A stretch of 41,048 nucleotides of DNA from Comamonadaceae bacterium (lineage in GTDB: Bacteria > Pseudomonadota > Gammaproteobacteria > Burkholderiales > Burkholderiaceae_C). Shown in pieces: positions 7,744-14,964 of the stretch. Below the pieces are notes generated by a model, which was not told the origin of the DNA, ran no database searches, and worked only from the letters and a program-made list of their open reading frames with translations. A program made the translations under genes and the position numbers. The stretch is taken from contig JAUMYU010000014.1 of assembly GCA_030528485.1 (NCBI GenBank), positions 1-41,048 of the forward strand, in the 5' to 3' direction. Numbering within the stretch: the first letter of the stretch is position 1; the number at the start of each line of letters is the position of its first letter.

Positions 7744-9291
7744 TCAATCCTGCGCCACCCAATCGATCAAGGAATCAAAAGCCGCCCCCCGCACCGCCGC
7801 GGCATTGGGATGGTTCACAAACGCCACCAGCACATAGCGCCGCCCGCTATGGCCGTGCACGTAGCCTGCAATGGCGTTGACGTCGCGCAGCGAACCCGTC
7901 TTGATATGCGCCGAGCCGGAAGCCCGGCTGCGCCGCATCGTGCCATCCACTCCCACGGCGGGCATGGAGGAGAGCAGCTCCGGCATCACGGGCGAATGCC
8001 AGGCGTTTTGCAGCATGCGCCCCAGCGCGTGCGCCGTCACCCGCGCCGTGCGGCTCAGGCCCGAACCGTTGTCCATCACCAGGCTGGCGCGCGGATTGCC
8101 AATGCGCCGCTCCCACCACTGCAACACATTGGCCTGCGCATCACTTGGGCGCATATTGCGGCCCTGCCCGCCCACGCCCGCCAGCGCCAGGAACACGTGG
8201 TCGGCCATTACGTTGTTGCTGTATTTGTTCACATCGCGCACGATTTCGGGCAGCGACAGCGAAGCCTCCACAATCATCGGCCGCAGCGCCGCAGGCGTCA
8301 CGCCCGCATGCACGCGCCCCGTCAGGCTGCCGCCCAGCGCGCGCCACATGCCCTCCACCGCCTTGTTGGCAAACGCCTCCGGGTCGGGGTAAGCCACCGG
8401 CCAGTTCAGCTCGCCGCAAGCGGCCGGATAGCTGCCCGCAAAGCGCCAGCGATCTGGCTCGCTCACATCCAGGCGCAGCCCCTGGCGCCAACTGGCCGGG
8501 CAGGTTTTCGCGCTGGTGGCAAGCGCCACCGTCGCAGGCACCTCCAATTGCGCCATGGGCGGCGAGATTTGCACATGGGCCACACCCTTGCCCCTATCGG
8601 GCACAAACCGCATGACCACCGATTTGAAGTTGATGAGCAGGCCATCGGGCGCGGCGTTGTAGGGCCGCAGCGGCTCGTCATCGAACGCCGCCGCATCGTG
8701 CGGGGGCAGCTCGAACACGCTGCGATCAAGCACGATGTCGCCCACGATCACCTGCACGCCGCGCTGCTGCAACTGCCGCAGCAGCAGCCACAGCCGCTCC
8801 ATCACCAACTTCGGATCGCCCCCGCCCTGGATATAGACGTTGCCGCGCAAGCTGCCGTTGTCGATCACGCCATCGGTGTAAATGCGCGTGCGCCAGGTGT
8901 AAGCCGGGCCGAGCTGATCGAGCGCCGCATACGTCGTCACCAGCTTCATCGTCGAGGCCGGACTCATCAAATGATCGGCGCGATGCGTCACGCGCGGCTT
9001 GCCATCGCCATCGGCCGGGGCCACCCAAACCGACACCGCATCCTGCGGAATATTCGCCTTGGCCAGCGCAGCGGCAAAGCCCCTGGGCAACGCCGCCTGC
9101 GCCACAGCCGCCATTGAAGCCGTCACTGTTGGGGCCGTCGCCGCCTGCGCGCGGCCCTGCGCCAGCGCCGCCCAAGGCCAGGCGCAGGCCAGCAGCGCCA
9201 GCGCCGCCGCCACGGCTGGGGCCGCGCCCCGGCCCGCAAAAGGAATCACGCTACACTGCCCGGCCCATTTTTTTACAAACAACATACACAC
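7744..9291 (-). CDS. dacB: D-alanyl-D-alanine carboxypeptidase/endopeptidase (PBP4 type)
   Basis: Periplasmic penicillin-binding protein that trims and cleaves peptidoglycan cross-links. The 515-residue frame has an N-terminal signal sequence (AVAAALALLACAWPWAALAQ), then all three active-site motifs: STMK at residues 113-116 (nucleophile Ser113), SNN within KYSNNVMADH, and KTG within HIKTGSLRDVNAIAGYVHG. The long region between SxxK and SxN is the class C insert. The start is uncertain: a GTG at 9291, an ATG at 9285 and a further in-frame GTG close to the signal sequence are all possible, and no clear ribosome binding site decides. Divergent from tsaB. Confidence 0.93.
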   Translation of the reverse strand: MCMLFVKKWAGQCSVIPFAGRGAAPAVAAALALLACAWPWAALAQGRAQAATAPTVTASMAAVAQAALPRGFAAALAKANIPQDAVSVWVAPADGDGKPRVTHRADHLMSPASTMKLVTTYAALDQLGPAYTWRTRIYTDGVIDNGSLRGNVYIQGGGDPKLVMERLWLLLRQLQQRGVQVIVGDIVLDRSVFELPPHDAAAFDDEPLRPYNAAPDGLLINFKSVVMRFVPDRGKGVAHVQISPPMAQLEVPATVALATSAKTCPASWRQGLRLDVSEPDRWRFAGSYPAACGELNWPVAYPDPEAFANKAVEGMWRALGGSLTGRVHAGVTPAALRPMIVEASLSLPEIVRDVNKYSNNVMADHVFLALAGVGGQGRNMRPSDAQANVLQWWERRIGNPRASLVMDNGSGLSRTARVTAHALGRMLQNAWHSPVMPELLSSMPAVGVDGTMRRSRASGSAHIKTGSLRDVNAIAGYVHGHSGRRYVLVAFVNHPNAAAVRGAAFDSLIDWVAQD

Positions 9292-9483
9292 GGCTTTGGC
9301 TCACTCAGGTTCAACATACAAGCCTTCTGCGGGCACGCCTTGGCGCTGCGCATCGCTTGTCACATCTTGCAGCACAATCATAGCCTTGTCGTGCATTCTT
9401 CATCCTGGCGCGAGCAGCCAACAGCGTTGAGCAGGCGCTGCATGCGCCAACCGGCCGCCCGGCCCCCTGCCCACTCCCCTGCC

Positions 9484-10206
9484 ATGCGCCTTCTCGCCTT
9501 CGACACCAGTACCGATCAGCTCTCTGTCGCCGTGCAAAACGGCTCCGTGCAGTTGCATGTCGAACAGGCGGGCGGGCCGCAAGCCTCGCGCCAGCTCTTG
9601 CCCCAAGCACTGGCCTTGCTGGAGCAAGCGGGCCTATGCCTGCGCGCGCTCGATGCCATTGTTTATGGCTGCGGCCCCGGCGCTTTCACGGGCCTGCGCA
9701 CCGCATGCGCCGCCGCGCAGGGCCTGGCCTGGGGCGCGCAATTGCAGGCGCTGCCGGTCGATTCGCTGCTGGCCATCGCCGAGCACGCCCGCCTGGAGAT
9801 GGGCGCGCAGCGCATCATGGCCGTGCTGGATGCCCGCATGCACGAGGTGTACGCCGCGCCGCTGCGCTGGCAGCCCGCGCCCGCCTCCCCTGTGCCTGGC
9901 CATTGGGTACGCGAAGCCCCCATCCGCGCGCTGGCGCCGGCAGAGCTGCATGTGCCCGACGGCTACGTCCTGGCCGGCAACGCGCTGGAGGTGTACCCCG
10001 ATGCCCTGCGCGGCAAGGCCGGCCAATCCTTCTTCGCGCGCCCCAGCGCCCGCGCCATGCTGTCGCTGGCGCCCGGCCTGATCGCCCGCGGCCTGCTGCA
10101 AGCGCCCGCTGCGGTGGCGCCGCTGTACGTGCGCGACAAAGTGGCCCAAACCACCGAAGAGCGCGAGCGCGCACGCACGCAAATCCAGGCCCAGACCGGG
10201 CCATAA
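9484..10206 (+). CDS. tsaB: tRNA t6A37 threonylcarbamoyl-transfer subunit TsaB
   Basis: Partner of TsaD and TsaE in making N6-threonylcarbamoyladenosine at position 37 of ANN-decoding tRNAs. The 240-residue protein opens with MRLLAFDTSTDQLSVAV (ASKHA fold strand 1) and has GPGAFTGLR at residues 64-72, AAAQGLAWG, and the C-terminal PLYVRDKVAQTTEER signature. The ATG at 9484 fits the family exactly; the frame is open 48 codons upstream, but that part has no resemblance. rimI, often the next gene in proteobacteria, is absent; a terminator follows immediately. Confidence 0.95.
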   Translation: MRLLAFDTSTDQLSVAVQNGSVQLHVEQAGGPQASRQLLPQALALLEQAGLCLRALDAIVYGCGPGAFTGLRTACAAAQGLAWGAQLQALPVDSLLAIAEHARLEMGAQRIMAVLDARMHEVYAAPLRWQPAPASPVPGHWVREAPIRALAPAELHVPDGYVLAGNALEVYPDALRGKAGQSFFARPSARAMLSLAPGLIARGLLQAPAAVAPLYVRDKVAQTTEERERARTQIQAQTGP

Positions 10207-10207
10207 A

Positions 10208-10238
10208 AAAACCGTGCGCAGGCTGGCCGCACGGTTTT
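10208..10238 (+). terminator. tsaB terminator
   Basis: Perfect 11-bp stem AAAACCGTGCG / CGCACGGTTTT with a 9-base loop, one base after the tsaB stop, the 3' arm ending in four T. A clear intrinsic terminator. Confidence 0.9.
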
Positions 10239-10255
10239 GGGCGCTCACTTGCGCA

Positions 10256-10328
10256 AATTTTTTTAAAGGAAAAACCGCTTCAATACCATCATGCCGAAAC
10301 AGGCGTATTATTTTTCCTATTGATTTAT
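10256..10328 (+). repeat. Intergenic palindromic repeat, copy B
   Basis: Same family as copy A: core TACCATCATGCCGAAACAGG and right end TTTTTCCTATTGATTTAT. The left inverted repeat is degenerate (TTTAAAGGAAAAA). It lies 49 bases after the tsaB stop, behind that gene's terminator. Confidence 0.8.
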
Positions 10329-10381
10329 AAAACACCAACCCGGTGGTGCCAACCACACGCTGCGGGCCAATGCGCGCCAAG

Positions 10382-10414
10382 CGCCTGTCCCGCCCAGTGC
10401 TTTGGGGACAGGCG
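10382..10414 (-). terminator. Hairpin directly after the orphan HTH gene
   Basis: Ten-bp inverted repeat CGCCTGTCCC (10382-10391) / GGGACAGGCG (10405-10414), abutting the stop codon of the minus-strand HTH gene. The T-rich tail (TTTATT) lies on the plus-strand side, so its direction of action is uncertain. Confidence 0.55.
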
Positions 10415-10415
10415 T

Positions 10416-10871
10416 TTATTCCTCGCTGGATGCCGTGCGCTTTTCCGCCACCGGCCTGCGCCAGCCGTGGCGGCGCAGCAAGTTGTATACCGTGGACAGG
10501 GCAATGGTGCGGCCCAGTTTTTTCTCCAGGTCGGCCTTGACCTGGCCCACATCCACCGGCGCGCCCTGACGGGCGCGGTCGAGGTAAGGCTGCAAAATCT
10601 GGCGCTCTTCCGCCTCGCTCATGTGCTGGCGGCGGCGGCCGCCGCGCGTGGGTTGGTCGCCCACCATCTCACCGGCCAGAAAGCGATTGCGCAAGCGGCT
10701 GGCCCAGCCGACCGAGCAACCGATGACCTTGGCCGTCTCCTGCATGTTCAACCCGCAAATCAGCGGCAAGGCCACCGCCTGCGCCTGGCGCAATTGCTCC
10801 ACCGTTTTGGCCTGGGCGATCGCTTCCATGGCGCGCTCAAGCTCACCCGATCCTTTTGCTGTCCTTGGCAT
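10416..10871 (-). CDS. Orphan winged-helix protein, IS630-type transposase N-terminal part
   Basis: A 151-residue protein with two DNA-binding modules: a helix-turn-helix at about residues 45-70 (CGLNMQETAKVIGCSVGWAS) and a winged-helix at about 80-140 (EERQILQPYLDRARQG, LEKKLGRTIALSTVYNLL, RRHGWRR). This is the N-terminal architecture of IS630-family transposases, but the DDE catalytic domain is absent both here and in the flanking DNA, and no insertion-sequence ends are seen. It may be a transposase remnant or a domesticated DNA-binding protein. The ATG at 10871 has GGAG six bases upstream. Confidence 0.7.
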   Translation of the reverse strand: MPRTAKGSGELERAMEAIAQAKTVEQLRQAQAVALPLICGLNMQETAKVIGCSVGWASRLRNRFLAGEMVGDQPTRGGRRRQHMSEAEERQILQPYLDRARQGAPVDVGQVKADLEKKLGRTIALSTVYNLLRRHGWRRPVAEKRTASSEE

Positions 10872-10944
10872 TTCCAACTCCAATGTGCATGAATGAAGCC
10901 AGCATTATTGCTTTTTTGAAATAAAAATCAAACAGATTGAAATC

Positions 10945-10980
10945 CCGAAAACAAAAGGCGCCGGGAAAAGCGCCTTTTGT
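10945..10980 (-). terminator. Terminator of the FetA-like receptor gene
   Basis: Perfect 11-bp stem (ACAAAAGGCGC at 10951-10961, complement at 10970-10980), 8-base loop, followed on the minus strand by TTTTCGGG. Located 60 bases past the receptor's stop. Confidence 0.85.
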
Positions 10981-11039
10981 GTTGTTTCACTGCGCAATGC
11001 CGGCAGCCGTGCCGGGGCCTGCCAAATCAGCCGCCACGA

Positions 11040-12992
11040 TCAGAAGCGGTAGTTGACGCTGACGCGGTACTCGCGTCCTGGCTCTGGCAAGGCATTGTTG
11101 CCCGAGCGCTGGCTGTGGCTGCGGTAGAGCTTGTTGCCCACGTTGTTGATGGCGAAGTTGACATGCAAGCTGTCGTTGCCCAGCGGCATCCAGGTTGCAT
11201 ACAGGTCGTGCACGCCATAGCCGCTGCGGTTCACAGGCGTGCCGCTGCCACGGGTGGCGTTGATGTAGCTGCCCTTCTGGGCGTAACGGCCGCGCCAGCC
11301 CAGCTCCAGATGCGCGGGCTTGAACTGATAGGCCAGGCCGGTGGTCCACTGGCGGCCCATGGGCACGGCGGTGGCCACGGAGTCGTAGGTTGCGCCGTTG
11401 AGCTTGGGCTTGCTGTGCGCCACGCCCAGGCGGGCGGTCAAGCCTTGCCAGCGGTAGCTGCTGCTCAGCTCATAGCCGCGGTTGCGCAGCTCGCCGCTGT
11501 TGCGCACCAGGCGGTAGGCGCAATTGCGGCCCTGGCAGTTCATGCCCTGGAAGTTTTGCAAGTCCTTGATTTTTTGCTGGAAGTAGCTGCCGGAGACAGC
11601 CAGGCCGCCGCTCGTCCAGTCAAAGCCGATCTCGGTGTTTTGCGAACGCTCGGCCTTGAGGTTTTCGGCGTAGCGGATGGGCGTCCTGGCCAGCAGGGCT
11701 TCGTAAAAACGCGGGCTGCGGCTGGCGCGGTTGTGGCTGAGGTTGAACGAGAGGTTGCTGGAGACATCCCAAATCAGCCCCACGCTGGGGTTGATGTTGC
11801 CGTCGGAATGCTTTTGGCCTTCGTTGGAGGTAAGGCTGAAGCGGTCGTAACGCAGGCCGGTGGTCAGCGTCACGGGCGCCAGGTTCCAGATGCCTTCAAC
11901 GTAGAAGCCGGTGTCGGATTTCTCCTGGCTGCCGAGCTTGGCGGCTTGGGCGGCCGTCGAGTCGGCCTCCTGCTTGCGCAAGTTGATGCCGTATTTGACG
12001 CGGTGCTCGCCCACGCGGCTGCTCATGCGCAGGTTGCCCATATTGGTGTTGATATTCACCACGGAGGCCGTTGGCAACGCCCCTGCGCCTTCGCTCTCCT
12101 GCTTGGTGCGCATGCGGCTGGCGTTGGCTTCCAGCGTGTCGATGAAGCCCAGGTTTTTGTGCGTGAAGACCGCCGTGGTGGTGTCCACCGTGCGGTGGCG
12201 GTGCGAGGGGCTGTCGTTGGCGGTATCGAAGAAGAATTCTTCGCGCAGGTTGCGCACGCCAAACTCCTCCTCGCGGCGATGGCTGATGGTGGCGCGGGCG
12301 TCTTGCGAGAAGCTCACACCCGCCTTGGCCAGGAAGCTGCGGCCATCCAGCGCGCTGTTGCCGATCTTGCGGCCGCTGCCGTCTTTGTAGTCCTGATCGT
12401 CCACCCGGTTGAACACCACCAGGCCATCGACCAGGCCGCTTTTGCCATACACGGACAGGCCGCCATTGCGCCCCTTGTTGCTGCTCAGGCCCGCGTTGGT
12501 GCGAAAGCCCACGTTCTGCCCTTCGCGCAGAAGGTCGAGCGCATCCACCGTGGTCGCTTCGATCTTGCCGCTGGTGGCGCCGATGCCGGAGCTGGCCGAG
12601 CCTGTGCCCTTCTCGATGCCGATGATCTTGACCAAGGCGGGATCGAGCATGAAGCGCCCCTGGTGGTGGAAGATTTGCGCGTCGCTGGAGGCATCATCCA
12701 CCACGTAGTCGATCTGGTCCTGGCCCATGCCGCGGATGGTCACCCACTGCGATGCGCCGCGGCCGCCGCCGAACTGCACGGCTGTCTGGTCGGCCAGCAC
12801 TTCCTTCAGATCGGTATCGGTGGTGCGCTCCAAGGCGCGCCAATCTTCCACGGGCGCGGTGGGCGCGGCCTGGCCCTGGACGTTGACGGTGGGCAGCACC
12901 GCATCACTGCCCTGCGCATGGGCAAAGCCCGCTGCCAGCAAAGCGATTTGCAGGGCGCTCAAACGGAAGACGTTGCGTTTCAGCGAAGACAT
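11040..12992 (-). CDS. fetA: TonB-dependent ferric-siderophore receptor, FetA/FrpB type
   Basis: Outer-membrane beta-barrel receptor of 650 residues with a signal peptide ending in AGFAHAQ. The plug closely resembles neisserial FetA/FrpB: FGGGRGASQWVTIRGMGQ, QIFHHQGRFMLDPALVKII, and GTGSASSGIGATSGKIEA followed by TTVDALDLL. In the barrel, VEGIWNLAPVTLTTGLRYDRF, GLAYQFKPAHLELGWRGRYAQK and the C-terminal YRVSVNYRF (terminal Phe) fit. FetA transports ferric enterobactin-like catecholates; the substrate here is not known. The ATG at 12992 has GGAG five bases upstream. The barrel contains one Cys pair (MNCQGRNCAY) that probably forms a loop disulfide. Confidence 0.88.
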   Translation of the reverse strand: MSSLKRNVFRLSALQIALLAAGFAHAQGSDAVLPTVNVQGQAAPTAPVEDWRALERTTDTDLKEVLADQTAVQFGGGRGASQWVTIRGMGQDQIDYVVDDASSDAQIFHHQGRFMLDPALVKIIGIEKGTGSASSGIGATSGKIEATTVDALDLLREGQNVGFRTNAGLSSNKGRNGGLSVYGKSGLVDGLVVFNRVDDQDYKDGSGRKIGNSALDGRSFLAKAGVSFSQDARATISHRREEEFGVRNLREEFFFDTANDSPSHRHRTVDTTTAVFTHKNLGFIDTLEANASRMRTKQESEGAGALPTASVVNINTNMGNLRMSSRVGEHRVKYGINLRKQEADSTAAQAAKLGSQEKSDTGFYVEGIWNLAPVTLTTGLRYDRFSLTSNEGQKHSDGNINPSVGLIWDVSSNLSFNLSHNRASRSPRFYEALLARTPIRYAENLKAERSQNTEIGFDWTSGGLAVSGSYFQQKIKDLQNFQGMNCQGRNCAYRLVRNSGELRNRGYELSSSYRWQGLTARLGVAHSKPKLNGATYDSVATAVPMGRQWTTGLAYQFKPAHLELGWRGRYAQKGSYINATRGSGTPVNRSGYGVHDLYATWMPLGNDSLHVNFAINNVGNKLYRSHSQRSGNNALPEPGREYRVSVNYRF

Positions 12993-13077
12993 GAAAACTC
13001 CTATGCAATCAAAAAGGATGGGAAGACGGGACGGGAGCGGATTCCAGAACCTGCCCCCTGCCGCCATTGCAGGCATG

Positions 13078-13106
13078 AAAAAACCGCCCAATGGCGGAGG
13101 CGGTTT
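13078..13106 (-). terminator. Terminator-like hairpin in the leader of the FetA-like gene
   Basis: Minus strand: AAACCGCC, ten-base loop, GGCGGTTT running into TTTTTT, 86 bases before the receptor ATG. The loop contains a second CCGCC able to pair with the same GGCGG, giving a mutually exclusive smaller hairpin. It may terminate upstream transcription or act as an attenuator. Confidence 0.65.
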
Positions 13107-13328
13107 CGGCAAGTACCCATCCCGGATGAGGATGGCGCGAATGACGAGGGGTGTTCGCCCCGGAAAATCAAAACAATTCGTATTATCGTGACGAAGCGAT
13201 TTTCAAAACGCCCCAACGCCTGTTTTCCGTTTCAGGAGAGCATTTAATTTCACAAACGTTGCCATAGTGCAACATGAAAACGGCTTGCCAGACAATGGCC
13301 TTACGCCTTTCCGGATACGCATTATTAT
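13107..13328. other. Long non-coding leader/intergenic stretch before the FetA-like gene
   Basis: No convincing gene. On the minus strand it holds an AT-rich tract (GATAATACGAATTGTTTTG, about 13171-13189). At 13313-13331 is a second weak Fur-like match with GATAATAATGC (minus strand) at its centre, touching repeat copy C. A 71-codon minus frame (13216-13001) crosses the hairpin and ends just before the receptor's ribosome binding site; it shows no recognisable features. Confidence 0.4.
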
Positions 13329-13396
13329 CAATCAAAGTAAAATTGATTTTAATACCATCATGCCAAAACAAGGTTGTTTTATTTCTTTTGATTTGG
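13329..13396 (+). repeat. Intergenic palindromic repeat, copy C
   Basis: Left end CAATCAAAGTAAAATT, core TACCATCATGCCAAAACAAGG, right end CTTTTGATTTGG. It lies four bases from the stop codon of the minus-strand CNNM-type gene, which has no other visible terminator close by. Confidence 0.85.
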
Positions 13397-13400
13397 AAAA

Positions 13401-14693
13401 TCAAGGTTCCGGCAAGCGCGTGACCAGCACCTGGTCGATGCGGTAGCTGTCCACGTCCATCACTTCAAACTTGTAGCCTGCCCAATTCACCGAATCGGTG
13501 CGCCGGGGGATGCGCCGCAACATGACCATGAGAAAGCCCGCCAGCGTGTCGTAATCCTCAAAGTGCGGGAACTCACCGATCTGCAACGCATGCACCACAT
13601 CCTCGATCGGGGTAATGCCGTCAATCAGCCAGGAGTTTTCATCGCGCTGCACGATGAGCTCCTCATGGTCGGGGCCGATCAAATCGCCCATCACGGTGCT
13701 CATCACATCATTGAGCGTGACCACGCCCACCACCAGGCTGTATTCGTTGACGACGACGGCGAAGTCCTCGCCAGCCTGGCGAAACTGCTCCAGCGTTTCC
13801 GTCAAAGTGAGGCGGTCGGGGATGACCAGCACCTTGTGCACCAGCTTGTCGTCCTGCAAGTTGATGGGCTGGTTGTTGAGCGCGCGCTGGAACAAGTCTT
13901 TCGCATCCACATAGCCAATAACGTGGTCGATATCCCGATCGCACACGGGATAGGTGGAATAAGGCTCCTCGGCAATGCGGGCGCGGATGAGCGCGTCCGT
14001 ATCGTTTTGCAGGAAAAACGCCACTCGGTCGCGCGTGGTCATGGCGCTGGTGACCAGGCGGTTATCCAGATCGAACAGGTTGGCAATCACGCGCTGCTCG
14101 CTCTGCGCCAGCTCGCCCGCTTGCGTGCCGGCCTCGGCCATCGCCAGGATGTCGTCAGAGGTGACGCGCTCATCGCGCTGCGTCGGCAAGCGCAGCAGCT
14201 TGAACAGCAGCGTGCTGGTGCTGCTGTAAAACCACACCAGAGGGCGCAGCACCGTCATGAAAAACTGCATGGGGCGGCACACGCGCATGGCGACTTTCTC
14301 CGGCTCCGCCATGCTCAGCCGCTTGGGCGCGATGTCGGCAAACAGAATGAACAGCGAGGTAATCAGCAGAAACGAGATCACAAACCCCACCGTCGCCGCC
14401 GTGGCCGGGGGTAGCCACCGATCCAGCGCCGTGGTGATGTAGGGGCTGAACGCGCCCTCCCCCACGATGCCGCCCAGCACGGCGATGGCGTTTTGCCCGA
14501 TCTGCACCACCGTGAAATAGTCGCCCGGCTGCTCTTGCATCAGCAGCACACGCTGCGCCTGCACGTTGCCGTCTGCAATAAGCTGGCGCAGGCGAATGCG
14601 GCGCGATGCGGCCAGGGCAATTTCCGCCATGGAAAAAAATCCGCCCGCAACAATCAGGGCGGCAATCAAAAGCAGGCTGTGCTGAACCGTCAT
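13401..14693 (-). CDS. CNNM/CBS-domain transporter (HlyC/CorC family, COG1253)
   Basis: A 430-residue inner-membrane protein with three parts. Residues 1-190 are a CNNM membrane domain (LLIAALIVAGGFFSMAEIALAASRRIRLRQL, three to four helices). A CBS pair follows, starting MTTRDRVAFFLQNDTDALIR and continuing with GYVDAKDLFQRAL and FAVVVNEYSLVVGVVTLNDV. A C-terminal CorC_HlyC domain ends it (DENSWLIDGITPIEDV, GFLMVMLRRIP). Relatives move or regulate Mg2+/Co2+; 'hemolysin' labels are historical. The start at 14693 places the first helix as in relatives; the frame continues to 14735 but that extension is basic and unlike the family. No clear Shine-Dalgarno. Confidence 0.88.
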   Translation of the reverse strand: MTVQHSLLLIAALIVAGGFFSMAEIALAASRRIRLRQLIADGNVQAQRVLLMQEQPGDYFTVVQIGQNAIAVLGGIVGEGAFSPYITTALDRWLPPATAATVGFVISFLLITSLFILFADIAPKRLSMAEPEKVAMRVCRPMQFFMTVLRPLVWFYSSTSTLLFKLLRLPTQRDERVTSDDILAMAEAGTQAGELAQSEQRVIANLFDLDNRLVTSAMTTRDRVAFFLQNDTDALIRARIAEEPYSTYPVCDRDIDHVIGYVDAKDLFQRALNNQPINLQDDKLVHKVLVIPDRLTLTETLEQFRQAGEDFAVVVNEYSLVVGVVTLNDVMSTVMGDLIGPDHEELIVQRDENSWLIDGITPIEDVVHALQIGEFPHFEDYDTLAGFLMVMLRRIPRRTDSVNWAGYKFEVMDVDSYRIDQVLVTRLPEP

Positions 14694-14884
14694 GGCACTG
14701 TGGGGCAGCCACACGCGCTTGCGGCGCGCCGGCATGCATCATCAAGTCGGTTTCGAGTGGAATAGGCCCACGATGATAAGAGGCTTACGCTGGAGACTCG
14801 CTGCGCAGGCTGACAAAGCCGCGGGAACAAACACCCGCCCGGCGACCTTGCCTCCGGCCATGCGCCCCTCAGGCGCCCCAATCT
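14694..14884. other. Intergenic stretch upstream of the CNNM gene
   Basis: No gene seen. Read on the minus strand it can form several short GC-rich hairpins (for example GCGCC-TGAGG-GGCGC and GCGGG-TGTTTGTT-CCCGC), so a structured leader is possible. I could not match it to a known riboswitch. Confidence 0.3.
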
Positions 14885-14954
14885 ACAAACCAAAAGAAAC
14901 AAATCAATGCCTTTTGGGCATATTGAAAGGAAACCGAATTTTCCTTAGGTTTGC
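14885..14954 (-). repeat. Intergenic palindromic repeat, copy G (degenerate)
   Basis: Minus-strand orientation. Ends ACAAACCAAAAG and GCAAACCTAAGGAAAA (as read inwards) preserve the inverted-repeat pattern; the core has lost several bases (CAATATGCCCAAAAGG). It lies ten bases from the rhlE stop codon. Confidence 0.65.
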
Positions 14955-14964
14955 AAATCCACCA

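Noticed and set aside
9340-9483. 48-codon N-terminal extension of TsaB
   Set aside because: Unlike the family; the conserved start MRLLAFDTST begins at 9484.
10884-10944. Eighth copy of the palindromic repeat near 10905-10950
   Set aside because: Only A/T-rich similarity (ATAAAAATCAAAC); no matching core or paired ends.
14694-14884. yybP-ykoY (Mn2+) or TPP riboswitch upstream of the CNNM gene
   Set aside because: The hallmark sequences of either class are missing; only short chance resemblances such as CCAGCGTAAG.
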